Shown here piece by piece: positions 37,467 through 45,998 of a DNA stretch of 64,000 nucleotides. A program made the position numbers and the translations under genes. The notes beneath the pieces are model-generated. The model was not told the origin of the DNA. It made no database searches and saw nothing but the letters and a program-made list of their open reading frames with translations. Each line of letters opens with the position of its first letter. Position 1 is the first letter of the stretch. The DNA comes from Gemmatales bacterium (GTDB lineage: Bacteria; Planctomycetota; Planctomycetia; Gemmatales; Gemmataceae): positions 170,064 through 234,063 of the forward strand of contig BPJP01000007.1 in assembly GCA_026004675.1 (NCBI GenBank), given 5' to 3'.

Positions 37467-37953
37467 GTCAACCTCCGTGGCAGGAAGCGCCCTAGCGTCA
37501 CTGTACTATGAACAAGTGAATAGATCAAGACCCAAAATCTTGATTCGAAACGGCACCGTAACACAAGATATGGGTTTGTCAACGGGGTGTTGCCCGTCTG
37601 TGGCTTTGCAAGGCGCGTTCTGTGGTGAAAAACCGCGGCAATTACTGGCCGACAACTTCATCACTTTTTTTTCAAAAAATTTTCCGAGAGAAGAAGAATG
37701 GCAGCTGCATCACGAATGCGACATCGAGGATTGGGAGCAACCGACTCCGGCGGGTTTCGCGACGTTGCCGGTCAGCTGGCAGGATCGTCGAAAGCGAACG
37801 TGCGTTCGCCGACACTTGTCGGCTGGAAAACCCGAGGGGTAGAATGATTGAGGCTCTGAGTACCCGTCGGAAATGGAAGCGACCGTCACGGGGGCGGATC
37901 GAACATCTTCCTGTCCGGCCGGGGAAGGATCAACAGAGTGAAAGGAGCAAGAA
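37467..37953. other. Long intergenic region between divergent dcd and amphi-Trp genes
   Basis: These 487 bases have no convincing gene; plus-strand ORFs here lack ribosome sites and recognisable domains. Structure noted: an inverted repeat at 37524-37544, and two adjacent hairpins, GCGAAC/GTTCGC (37794-37809) and CCGACA/TGTCGG (37809-37822). The promoters of both flanking genes should be inside. Confidence 0.45.
37524..37544. promoter_or_regulatory. Palindromic operator-like site upstream of dcd
   Basis: ATCAAGA and TCTTGAT form perfect 7-bp arms around a 7-base centre, 58 bp upstream of the dcd start. No T run follows it, so a protein-binding site is more likely than a terminator. The regulator is unknown. 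Confidence 0.35.
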
Positions 37954-38325
37954 ATGTTGCAGGACAAGCTGGCACTGAAGGAGCTGAAGCGGCGCTCGAA
38001 AATGCAGTGGAAAGAGCAAAAGCTTCAGCAGAAACTGGCACGCAAGGAAGCCAAACGATCGCGACGGCAAGCGAAAAAGCAGCAACGCGTCGTCGTCGCA
38101 TACAAAGCGCTCGTGGAGCGAAACCAGGCCGTGGAGCTTCTCGAGCAAATACTTGCCGGGTTGAAGGAAGGCAAGGCTGCGGTGACAAGCGGCGACAACC
38201 AGCTGACGCTCGAGGTTCCGGGCGTCGTCCATCTCAGCGTTCGCGGGCGACAAAACGCCAAGACGGAATCCGTCACTTGGCGCATCCGCTGGCCCCGGCG
38301 GCAAGCTGGTCCGATCCAGAGTTGA
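37954..38325 (+). CDS. Amphi-Trp domain protein
   Basis: A 123-residue protein. Residues 1-45 are a Lys/Arg-rich helix (KELKRRSKMQWKEQKLQQKLARKEAKRS). Residues about 55-115 match the amphi-Trp domain: AVELLEQILAGLKEGKAAVTSGDNQLTLEVPGVVHLSV, ending in a tryptophan-containing strand (ESVTWRIRWPR). The domain is common but its role is unknown. AAAGGAG lies 7 bases before the ATG. The basic N-terminus suggests nucleic-acid or membrane contact. Confidence 0.7.
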   Translation: MLQDKLALKELKRRSKMQWKEQKLQQKLARKEAKRSRRQAKKQQRVVVAYKALVERNQAVELLEQILAGLKEGKAAVTSGDNQLTLEVPGVVHLSVRGRQNAKTESVTWRIRWPRRQAGPIQS

Positions 38326-38365
38326 TGCTGTTTCACCAGCATGATCCCAGTCGCTATCGCTTCCT

Positions 38366-38390
38366 GGCCCGGAGAACGTTTCTCCGGGCC
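38366..38390. terminator. Bidirectional terminator-like hairpin between convergent genes
   Basis: GGCCCGGAGAA (38366-38376) and TTCTCCGGGCC (38380-38390) form a perfect 11-bp stem with a 3-base CGT loop. It lies between the ends of the amphi-Trp gene (plus, 38325) and the small HTH gene (minus, 38498). No clear T run follows on either strand, but position and stability suit termination or transcript-end protection. Confidence 0.6.
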
Positions 38391-38497
38391 GTAACCTGCT
38401 CTCATCGAAAACGGGACCGACATGCCGTTGCTGGCGACGGGAGAAATAGCGCCGGCGCTGAAGCTGGTCCTTGGTCCGGTCGATCCGAAAATCAACC

Positions 38498-38737
38498 CTA
38501 TGCCGCTTCAGTCTGGTCCGACGGTGTCTCGGTATGGGGCGGCTGGTCGTCCGAGAGTGGCGGCCAGAGCCGATCGAGGCCTTCGCGTTCGATTTGTTGA
38601 ACTTGGCGCAGGTTGATACCGAATTGATCCGCCACATAACGGCGTGACTGGGGAACCGACATGTTGGCGTCTTGCGCTGCAACCAGTTTTTCGAAGATTT
38701 CTTTTCGTGCCGATTCCGGTAGATCGTTCACTTCCAT
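38498..38737 (-). CDS. Small helical (possibly HTH) protein
   Basis: A 79-residue protein. Residues 28-55 (VPQSRRYVADQFGINLRQVQQIEREGLDRLWPPL) read as a helix-turn-helix similar to sigma-70 region 4 or small regulators, where RQVQQIEREGL is the recognition helix. The N-terminal MEVNDLPESARKEIFEKLVAAQ is helical. The tail is acidic and polar. AGGAGAAA lies just before the ATG. Function is unknown; a small DNA-binding or anti-sigma-like role is a guess. Confidence 0.6.
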   Translation of the reverse strand: MEVNDLPESARKEIFEKLVAAQDANMSVPQSRRYVADQFGINLRQVQQIEREGLDRLWPPLSDDQPPHTETPSDQTEAA

Positions 38738-39075
38738 GCCTTTCTCCTATGCCACAATGCTCCATTCTGGCGGTTGCCGTATTTATCGGCAAACCGAAGG
38801 GTCGCATTCTAGTCAACTCGCCATAAAATGTCATGCCGATTTGCTCGAAGCGCGATTTCTTCTACCATGATCGCGACGGCAACGAAGAGGGCCAAGGGGC
38901 TGACGCGGAAAAGGCCATGCAACAAGGCCACCAAAAAGATGGCAGGCTTGTTTTCCGATGCCGATCTCCGGGATTTCTCCGGTCGAAACGGCACATTTAC
39001 CTTGACAGGAAAGCCCTGTTGCGATTTGGATGAAACGGTGAGGAAGAAAGGAAAGTAACGGAGGGCAGAAGAAGC
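38738..39075. other. Intergenic region upstream of greA
   Basis: These 338 bases lie between the divergent small HTH gene and greA. The only ORF is a Lys-rich 76-residue frame at 38828-39058 (plus) with no ribosome site, which I do not accept as a gene. The greA promoter is presumably here. No hairpin of note was seen. Confidence 0.4.
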
Positions 39076-39555
39076 ATGTCCATGGATCGCATTCCCATGT
39101 CGCGTGAAGGGTACGAGAAGTTGAAGGCGGATTTGGACCGCATGCAGAATGCGGAAATGATGGCGGTAGCGCAGCGGATTGCCGAGGCTCGTGCCCTTGG
39201 TGATCTTCGCGAAAACGCCGAATACCATGCTGCTCGCGAAGAACAGGGACTCTTGCAAGCGCGCATCGATGCCCTCAAGGACAAGCTCAGCCGAGCCTAT
39301 ATCGTCGATACCTCCCAGCTTTCAGGAGACGAAGTCACCTACGGATCGCGTGTTCGCGTGAAAGACCTGGATGCCGGGGAAGAAGAGACGTTTGAACTGG
39401 TCGGACCGGGGGACGAGGATTACGACAACAACAAGATTCTCGTCAACAGCCCGATCGCACAAGGATTGCTGGGCAAGAAGCGAGGCGAAATCGCGGAGAT
39501 TTCCGTGCCAGCGGGAATTTTGCGCTTCGAGATACTGGAAATCTCCATTCCCTGA
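39076..39555 (+). CDS. greA: Transcription elongation factor GreA
   Basis: Stimulates transcript cleavage by backtracked RNA polymerase. The 159-residue protein has the N-terminal coiled-coil hairpin with the acidic tip in [21 protein letters not shown] and the C-terminal FKBP-like domain ([52 protein letters not shown]). Length and motifs are typical. A purine-rich AGAAGAAGC stretch precedes the ATG. It is monocistronic or followed by the FHA gene 92 bp on. Confidence 0.95.
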   Translation: MSMDRIPMSREGYEKLKADLDRMQNAEMMAVAQRIAEARALGDLRENAEYHAAREEQGLLQARIDALKDKLSRAYIVDTSQLSGDEVTYGSRVRVKDLDAGEEETFELVGPGDEDYDNNKILVNSPIAQGLLGKKRGEIAEISVPAGILRFEILEISIP

Positions 39556-39647
39556 GAAGAGCAGGAACCGGGCGTTGACAATCGCCTCTGGTATGTTAGG
39601 ATTGGGAGGTCGTACCCGTCGCGCGCACAAAGCCGGGGTGTGCTCCC

Positions 39648-40166
39648 ATGTCGGACCCGCGTCTAAACAGCATCCACCTCGACGACGTTCGTCGCGAGGA
39701 ATTTCGCCGGGCGCGGGAAGTGGTTCTTGGCACGATCGGAGAACAGACCGCTTCCTTTCCGCAACGTCCTGTTCCATGCGAACAGGTTCCTGGCGCCAGG
39801 ACGCTGTTCGACGGCGAAGACATCGCTTTTTCCGGACCAAGCGATTATGTCATTCGTGACAAAGATCAGGTGTACCGGCTCAAGATCGGTTTGAACACGA
39901 TCGGTCGGCTTTCCGATAACGATGTGGTAGTGGCGGATCCGTACCTATCGCGTCGGCATTGCGCGATCATCATTCATGCCGACAACCGTTGCGAGATTGC
40001 CGATGTCGCCTCGAAAAACGGGACGTTCGTCAATGGCCGAAGGGTGAGCGGGCCAACTCCCTTGTCGTCTGGCGACGAAATCCGTATGTGCAATCGGCAT
40101 TTTCTGTTCCTGCACCGAGACCACGCAGAACCAGGTGCGTCCGACGACAAAACGCTCCTCGAATAG
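39648..40166 (+). CDS. FHA domain protein
   Basis: A 172-residue protein. The forkhead-associated domain (about 75-155) shows the phosphothreonine-binding residues: NTIGRLSDNDVVVADPYLSRRHCAI (GR, SRxH) and VASKNGTFVNGRRV (NG). It binds phosphothreonine peptides, so it could read the output of a Ser/Thr kinase such as the one at 43356. The N-terminal 70 residues are unstructured and charged. No catalytic domain is attached. Confidence 0.88.
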   Translation: MSDPRLNSIHLDDVRREEFRRAREVVLGTIGEQTASFPQRPVPCEQVPGARTLFDGEDIAFSGPSDYVIRDKDQVYRLKIGLNTIGRLSDNDVVVADPYLSRRHCAIIIHADNRCEIADVASKNGTFVNGRRVSGPTPLSSGDEIRMCNRHFLFLHRDHAEPGASDDKTLLE

Positions 40167-40253
40167 TGTCTGGCTCTATATATAAAGACACAGAGAGAGC
40201 CGACGAAGCCGTCGGTGATCGCTGCCCCTGCCTGTGTTTACGGGAGAGATGCC

Positions 40254-41279
40254 ATGAAAAGCAGCCGTTTGGTTTGGTCGCTCGCTTCGGTGCTGCTGCT
40301 CGCAGGACTGGCATATGTGGCCCAAAAGACGCTGTCGTCGGGCGTCGACATGACCACTGCCGCCGAGCGGTTCTTGGCTTCGCTGGACGACGCACAGAAG
40401 AAAAAAGCGAGCTTTGGCTTCGATGATCCAGAACGGACCAATTGGCATTTCATTCCGATGCAGGACAAGATGCGGCGACCGACGCGCAAGGGTCTTGGGC
40501 TTTTTGAAATGAACCCCAAGCAGCGGGAAGCCGCCTTGGCGCTCGTTCGTGCCGGTACCAGCATGTCGGGCTACAAGCAGGCGACAACGATCATGAGCCT
40601 GGAAGCGATCCTGCGCGAACTGGAAAAGAATGGCCGAAGCGTCCGCGATCCCGAATGGTACTTTTTCAGCGTTTTTGGCACGCCATCGAAAACCGGCAAA
40701 TGGGGCTGGCGCGTTGAAGGCCATCATCTCTCGCTCAACTTCGTCATCGACAACGGCAAGGTTAAAGCGTCGACGCCTGCCTTTTTCGGGGCCAACCCGG
40801 CGATCGTGAAGACCGGTCCCAAAAAAGGTCAACGCACCCTCGAACGGGAAGAGGTCCTGGCGAAAAAGCTGTTCCGTTCGCTCGACGAAAAACAAAGGGC
40901 CCTTGCTTACCGCAAAAAGAACTTCCCTGAAATCGAACAAGGCAAACCCAAGCCCAACGTCGGCAAACCAGAGGGGGTGCCGGCTTCCCTGATGAATGAC
41001 GAGCAGAAAGCGACGCTGCTCGAGTTGCTCGAAACTTATACCAACCGCATGCCCGCCGACGTAGCCGCCCAAGAAATGGCAGAACTGAAAAAAGCGGGCG
41101 TCGATCGCATCCATTTCGCCTATGCTGGGGGCATCGATGACGGCAAACCCTACACCTATCGCATTCAGGGGCCGACTTTTATCGTCGAATTCCTCAATAC
41201 CCAGCCCGATTCACTGGGCAATCCGGCAAACCATATCCACAGCGTCTGGCGAAAACCGGCAGGGGATTTCGGACTGTAA
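40254..41279 (+). CDS. DUF3500 family exported protein
   Basis: A 341-residue protein with an N-terminal hydrophobic signal or anchor (SSRLVWSLASVLLLAGLAYVA). The body matches DUF3500: FDDPERTNWHFIPMQDKMRRPTRKGLGLFEMNPKQREAALALV, WGWRVEGHHLSLNFVI, FFGANPAIVKTGPKKGQRTLEREEVLAKKLF, and a C-terminal HIHSVWRKPAGDFG. Function in the family is not established; it is widespread in planctomycetes. The ATG at 40254 has GGGAGAG 7 bases upstream. Confidence 0.8.
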   Translation: MKSSRLVWSLASVLLLAGLAYVAQKTLSSGVDMTTAAERFLASLDDAQKKKASFGFDDPERTNWHFIPMQDKMRRPTRKGLGLFEMNPKQREAALALVRAGTSMSGYKQATTIMSLEAILRELEKNGRSVRDPEWYFFSVFGTPSKTGKWGWRVEGHHLSLNFVIDNGKVKASTPAFFGANPAIVKTGPKKGQRTLEREEVLAKKLFRSLDEKQRALAYRKKNFPEIEQGKPKPNVGKPEGVPASLMNDEQKATLLELLETYTNRMPADVAAQEMAELKKAGVDRIHFAYAGGIDDGKPYTYRIQGPTFIVEFLNTQPDSLGNPANHIHSVWRKPAGDFGL

Positions 41280-41356
41280 GTAATCGACAGTCGCTCATGC
41301 CAGGCAAACAATAACTTGCAACCGCCGGGAAACATGTTTCTAATCTTAATTTAATC

Positions 41357-41776
41357 ATGCCGCGTTCGGAGTCGTGTGGAACACTGTTGTACCGGCGTGG
41401 CCCGGAGGAATGGGAAGTTTTGCTTGTGCATCCCTCCGGGAACTATAATCGACATGCTCCGTGGAGCATCCCGAAAGGGGTTCCGGACGGCAACGAAGAC
41501 CGGGAAGCGGCAGCACGGCGGGAAACCTGGGAGGAAACGGGTATCCAACCAGAAGAGTGCATACCGCTCGGCTATGCCGACTATAGCACGAAGCGCAAGC
41601 GCATTTGGTGCTTTGCCAGTCCGGCACCGCAGGGGGTCGAGCCTCGACCTGCTTCCTGGGAAGTCGACCAGGCGTGCTTTCTGCCTTTGTCCGCGGCGAG
41701 AAGAATCATCCACCCGGATCAGGCTGTTTTTCTCGACCGTTTGCTGGAATATTTAGAGCGAAATTCACGGGCGTGA
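41357..41776 (+). CDS. Nudix hydrolase
   Basis: A 139-residue protein with the complete Nudix box: G at position 41, then Gx5Ex7REUxEExGU as GVPDGNEDREAAARRETWEETGI. SCGTLLYRR before it and WCFASPAP after it fit the fold. It hydrolyses a nucleoside diphosphate linked to another group; the short size and ESCGTLLYRRGPEEWEVLLVHP opening resemble Ap4A- or dinucleotide-type enzymes but the substrate is uncertain. It lies 77 bp after the DUF3500 gene. Confidence 0.88.
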   Translation: MPRSESCGTLLYRRGPEEWEVLLVHPSGNYNRHAPWSIPKGVPDGNEDREAAARRETWEETGIQPEECIPLGYADYSTKRKRIWCFASPAPQGVEPRPASWEVDQACFLPLSAARRIIHPDQAVFLDRLLEYLERNSRA

Positions 41777-41819
41777 TCGTTTGCGAGGCTGAAACGGAAA
41801 CCGATCTTCGGGTTAGACC

Positions 41820-42182
41820 ATGTCGGAAACACCACAAAGTGGCAATGTCGATCCGCCAGCGGGGCGCGAACGCCGCGCTTGGGTTCGTTACCATTCGACT
41901 CCGGAAACGCCAGATGTCGCCATCACGGAGGAAGACGACATTATTACATGGAAAGCCAGAATCCGGGACATTTCCCGCGGCGGCGTTGGCCTCGTGGTCA
42001 ACGCCGAGTTCATCAAAGATGCCGTCGTCGAAATCGAATTGCCCAACACCGACAACGAAGTGATGCTGGTGCAGTTGGCCCGAGTCGTTCGCTGCCTTCC
42101 TCTTGATGATGGTGTCACGTGGATAGTGGCATGCGAGTTTCTCGAGGAGCTAACGGAAGAAGAATTGCGTTCGGTGTTATAG
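41820..42182 (+). CDS. PilZ domain protein
   Basis: A 120-residue protein made of one PilZ domain. RERRAWVRYHS provides the RxxxR motif and RDISRGGVGLVV the DxSxxG motif for cyclic di-GMP; VACEFLEELTEEELRSVL closes the domain as in the PilZ protein at 18676. It starts 43 bp after the Nudix gene and ends 33 bp before the ribbon-membrane gene start, so these may share a transcript. The target is unknown. Confidence 0.85.
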   Translation: MSETPQSGNVDPPAGRERRAWVRYHSTPETPDVAITEEDDIITWKARIRDISRGGVGLVVNAEFIKDAVVEIELPNTDNEVMLVQLARVVRCLPLDDGVTWIVACEFLEELTEEELRSVL

Positions 42183-42215
42183 GCCGTGGCGCGGCGCTGG
42201 GAAACGGTATTTGAA

Positions 42216-43274
42216 ATGGCGTTAACCAGTTCTTGTCCTAAATGCCAAAAGGCATTATCGATCCGTGAAGATTTCATCGGCAAGATGATGCGCTGCCCCT
42301 ATTGCCAGGGGACGTTCGTCGCCGGCGCATCAGCCTCTCCAACGGTGCCGCCTTCGGTGCCGGCCGGTGAGAACCTGTTCGCCTTTTCATCGGCACCAGG
42401 CTCGCCGGAACTTGGAGAATTGCCGACTGTACCCGCACCAGGCGGTCCTCCAGTCCATTTCGATTGGGAGTCGGCGCAAGTCGCGCCTGGGGAGGTTCTC
42501 GGTGCCCGCCCGGCAGGCAGTAAAGGCGGCATTCACGAAGCTCCTGTGGCGTCGTTGGGAGTCGATATGGCGTGGCAAAACGTCAGTTTCGGTTTGCTCG
42601 CCATTATTGCCAGCGTCTTCGTGTTCCTGGCAGCTGCCGCGTATCTTTCCCTGATGTCGCTCGTCGTCGGCGTCGGTGCCAAGGGGGCCTTTGCTCGACT
42701 TTTGACTTCTGGAGCATTGATCGTCATACCAGCCGGTTTCCTCGCTTTACTCGCCTCGTTGACGGGGGTCTGGGTCTGCACGCTGGTCCCGACGCACTCG
42801 CGACTTAAACCGCTGGCAGTGGCCTCGGCGAGTTGTGTTTCCGTTGCCGTGCCCATCTTGATCATCGCTTTCGCCTCGACCCAGCAACGAGGTACCTCCT
42901 TGTATTCGATGGCGTCGAACTGTTTCGGCTTGACAGGTCTCGGATTGCTCGCCGCCGGCGGTGTCCTGTGGATTCTATTTATGCGTGGCGTAGCCGTGTT
43001 CTTCGGTGTGTCGATCATCGCCGAGAATCTCAAACGCTTCGTCCTTTTCGCTGCCGGTATTCCGATCGGATTGATGTTCGTCGGCATGATTACCCGTCCG
43101 GAAAGTGACGAAGGCCAGGCGTTCATTCAATTGATCGCCATGATCGTTTCCATCGTCTTCTTCCTGTGGTTCCTCAACTTGATTCGCGACCTGCGTAAAA
43201 CGGTCGACGCTGCCTTGCAGAAAGCCCGGCTCGAACAAGGGCAAGCAACGGCGCCAGCGGCTTACGGGCAGTAG
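42216..43274 (+). CDS. Zinc-ribbon multispanning membrane protein
   Basis: A 352-residue protein with a zinc ribbon at residues 7-33 (CPKCQKALSIREDFIGKMMRCPYCQG), a proline-rich linker of about 80 residues, then six or so hydrophobic helices (such as VSFGLLAIIASVFVFLAAAAYLSLM and LIVIPAGFLALLASLTGVWVCTL). The ATG at 42216 is preferred over GTG at 42186. Same architecture as the genes at 8289 and 21174. No function known. Confidence 0.7.
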   Translation: MALTSSCPKCQKALSIREDFIGKMMRCPYCQGTFVAGASASPTVPPSVPAGENLFAFSSAPGSPELGELPTVPAPGGPPVHFDWESAQVAPGEVLGARPAGSKGGIHEAPVASLGVDMAWQNVSFGLLAIIASVFVFLAAAAYLSLMSLVVGVGAKGAFARLLTSGALIVIPAGFLALLASLTGVWVCTLVPTHSRLKPLAVASASCVSVAVPILIIAFASTQQRGTSLYSMASNCFGLTGLGLLAAGGVLWILFMRGVAVFFGVSIIAENLKRFVLFAAGIPIGLMFVGMITRPESDEGQAFIQLIAMIVSIVFFLWFLNLIRDLRKTVDAALQKARLEQGQATAPAAYGQ

Positions 43275-43355
43275 GCACGGGGTCGGGCTGTTTTGTTTCC
43301 TTTTGCATGCTAGAATTGAGACGATAGAAATCGTCGGGTTCGATGGTCTTCGCAT

Positions 43356-45971
43356 ATGCCGCCAATCAGCTCCAGCACGGAATTTGTCCAAGCTCTCCGA
43401 GAGCACGGCATCCTCAAACCTGCCCAACTTGACGGCATCGATGAGTTGCAGACGACCGTGCGCGACTCCCAGGCGATAGCCGAGGAGCTGACGAAACGCC
43501 GATGGCTCACCGATTTCCAGGCCAGGGCGATCCTCGAAGGCCATGCTGAAGACCTGGTGTTGGGCCAATACGTCATACTGGATCGGCTCGGCGAAGGCGG
43601 CATGGGAGAAGTTTTCAAAGCGTACCACCGCCTGATGGATCGCATTGTGGCCTTGAAGGTGATTCGCCGGGAACGCTTGACCAAGCCGGCAGTGATCAAT
43701 CGCTTTCATCAAGAGATTCGTGCTGCTGCCAAGCTGGCCCATCCGAATATCGTCATTGCCCACGACGCAGCCCAAGTCGGCGATGTCCACTTCCTGGTGA
43801 TGGAATACGTCGAAGGGCTGGATCTGTCGAAGTTGGTGCAGAAACGCGGCCCGCTACCCGTTTCCTTGGCCTGCGACTATATTCGACAAGCAGCTCTGGG
43901 GTTGCAGCATGCTCATGAACGCGGCCTGGTCCATCGCGACATCAAACCGAGCAACCTGCTTCTTGCCGCACCCACCAATGGAGCAACAGGCGGAATTGTC
44001 AAAATACTCGACATGGGCCTGGCTCGGCTCAACCAGATCGAGGACGCCGACGCCCCCACGGCGCTAACGCAAGACGGCGCCATCATGGGCACGCCGGACT
44101 ATATGTCCCCCGAACAGGCGAGCAATTCTCGGCAAGTCGACATCCGCAGCGACCTGTACAGTCTGGGTTGCACGTTCTATTTTCTTCTGACCGGCAAACC
44201 CCCTTTTCCGGAAGGCTCTGTGATCGACAAGCTGATGGCTCACCGTTTGGACACGCCACAGCCGGTGGAGATCAAATGCCCCGACGCCAAAGGTCCCGTC
44301 GCCGACATTATTCGAAAGCTGATGGCCAAAAAGCCAGAGGATCGCTTCCAGACTCCGGCGGAGCTGGCAGAGGCTTTGGCCCCGTTTTGCGGCTTGGAAA
44401 ATGTCGCGTCGAACCGAGTCGTTGCCGACCATCTTCCTCATGCGCCGTCATCGGCTACTTCCCCTCTCGAAGAAACCCGGTCCCCGGAAAGCGTACAGCA
44501 TTTCAGCACGGTCGATCCGCATTTGCCGCTTGCGGGCGGTTTGCAGGAAACGAAGGAATGGAGCGAGGCGACCTCTGGAACCGAGCCGGTACCTCCATGC
44601 AGCGAGGACGTGGCGCAGCCAGCCGGTCGCCGTCGTCTTGTCCTGCCTGTCATGGTGGTTTGCCTGGGACTGTTGGCTGGAGTGGGACTGGCCGCCTTCG
44701 GGCTGATCGACAGGAAAGCTCCTGAAAAAAAGCCGGTTCCACCGCCCGGCAACGATCTGGCCCAGAAGACCCAACAACAAACCACCGGCAAAACTCCGCC
44801 TCCAGTGAAGGATCGCGTTAAGGACAAGGACAAGAACAAGGGGCCGATTGCAAAGCCAAAAAAAGATGAAATCCTGAAGGACCTCATCCCCCTGGCATCA
44901 GGACTGTTCGGCGTGGGTGTTGGACCGACCCGGATGTCGTGTCATTGCTGGCTTGTGGTCGGCAGCCTCGAGGGACTTGGAGTTTCATTGCAGTATCCTC
45001 GGCCAAGGCAACTCGGCGAAATCGCGCAAATGAGTTTTGCTGGTTCCAGGATAAACAGCGTCGATCTATCTGCTGATGGCAGCCTGTTCGCGGTCGGAGG
45101 CGACACCCTTCGCGCCTTTCGGCTGGATCAGGATGATGAACTCCAGCGGAAGGACCTGCCTTCGACCAACGTATATGACGAAATCTGCTGGAGCGTGGAC
45201 GTATCTCCGGATGGCAATGCCCTTTTAGCTGGTTTCGGCGGCTATTACCAGAACGGTTCCCTGAACGTTGGCAGGCAACGTCATGTTGCCGAGTGGGATC
45301 TAACGAGCAGTCGCCCGCCGAAAATTTACTTTTTCACTAGTAATGCTATCGTTGGCCCGATCTCGCACGAAGGAATTGTTCGATGCGTCGCCTATTCTCC
45401 GGACGGCAAATGGGTCGCGTCGGGAGGAAGCAAGAACAGGCTTCACATCTGGCGAAGGAATGCAGGGGCGGACGAGAAACCGCAACAGATCGTTTTGAAA
45501 GAGTATCCTACGAGTCTGGCATTTTCGCCGTCCGGCGAGCGCATTGCCGCCGCCTGCGGAAACGCCGTGATGATCCTGAATCGCAGTGAACCAAATAAAC
45601 CTCTTTACTGGAACGAGCATAACGGAACTGTCACGGGAATCGATTTCACCAGCGATGGCCGATTCGTCGTTTCGTCCAGTCTCGACGGCACCGTTCGCGT
45701 GTGGGACTCCGCTACGGGCAAGACCATTTTGGTCTACTCTGGGCATGGCAAGCACGGCGTTTGGTGTGTCGACGTGTCGGCGAAGTGGAGTCGCGTTGCG
45801 TCGGCTGATGATGCGGGCCAAATCCACATCTGGAGACTTGAAACCGGAGAATTGATTACGAAATTGCAAGGCCACAACAAGGCGGTGAAATCGGTCCGAC
45901 TGTCGGCCGATGCTTTCCGTCTTGCGTCCGGCGGCGACGATGGCACCTTCCGCGTGTGGAATTTACGGTAG
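43356..45971 (+). CDS. Membrane Ser/Thr protein kinase with extracytoplasmic WD40 repeats
   Basis: An 871-residue Hanks-type kinase. The catalytic domain (about 68-345) has the Gly loop LGEGGMGEVFKA, Lys101 in VALKV, HRDIKPSN with catalytic Asp195, DMG at 219-221 in place of DFG, and GTPDYMSPEQ. One membrane helix at 427-451 places the rest outside the cytoplasm. Residues about 560-871 form about seven WD40-like repeats (for example VRCVAYSPDGKWVASGGSKNRLHIW and VTGIDFTSDGRFVVSSSLDGTVRVWD), likely a protein-interaction propeller. The stretch around residues 512-545 does not look like the rest. This architecture is typical of planctomycetes. The FHA protein at 39648 is a possible downstream partner. 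Confidence 0.92.
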   Translation: MPPISSSTEFVQALREHGILKPAQLDGIDELQTTVRDSQAIAEELTKRRWLTDFQARAILEGHAEDLVLGQYVILDRLGEGGMGEVFKAYHRLMDRIVALKVIRRERLTKPAVINRFHQEIRAAAKLAHPNIVIAHDAAQVGDVHFLVMEYVEGLDLSKLVQKRGPLPVSLACDYIRQAALGLQHAHERGLVHRDIKPSNLLLAAPTNGATGGIVKILDMGLARLNQIEDADAPTALTQDGAIMGTPDYMSPEQASNSRQVDIRSDLYSLGCTFYFLLTGKPPFPEGSVIDKLMAHRLDTPQPVEIKCPDAKGPVADIIRKLMAKKPEDRFQTPAELAEALAPFCGLENVASNRVVADHLPHAPSSATSPLEETRSPESVQHFSTVDPHLPLAGGLQETKEWSEATSGTEPVPPCSEDVAQPAGRRRLVLPVMVVCLGLLAGVGLAAFGLIDRKAPEKKPVPPPGNDLAQKTQQQTTGKTPPPVKDRVKDKDKNKGPIAKPKKDEILKDLIPLASGLFGVGVGPTRMSCHCWLVVGSLEGLGVSLQYPRPRQLGEIAQMSFAGSRINSVDLSADGSLFAVGGDTLRAFRLDQDDELQRKDLPSTNVYDEICWSVDVSPDGNALLAGFGGYYQNGSLNVGRQRHVAEWDLTSSRPPKIYFFTSNAIVGPISHEGIVRCVAYSPDGKWVASGGSKNRLHIWRRNAGADEKPQQIVLKEYPTSLAFSPSGERIAAACGNAVMILNRSEPNKPLYWNEHNGTVTGIDFTSDGRFVVSSSLDGTVRVWDSATGKTILVYSGHGKHGVWCVDVSAKWSRVASADDAGQIHIWRLETGELITKLQGHNKAVKSVRLSADAFRLASGGDDGTFRVWNLR

Positions 45972-45998
45972 CAACGCGAGGCAACGAAGGCTCAAACA

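Noticed and set aside
37550..37580. NrdR box upstream of dcd
   Set aside because: ACACAAGATAT resembles a half box, but the second half is poor and no spaced partner box was found.
38828..39058. 76-residue Lys-rich ORF before greA
   Set aside because: No ribosome site, no recognisable domain, and likely leader DNA of greA.
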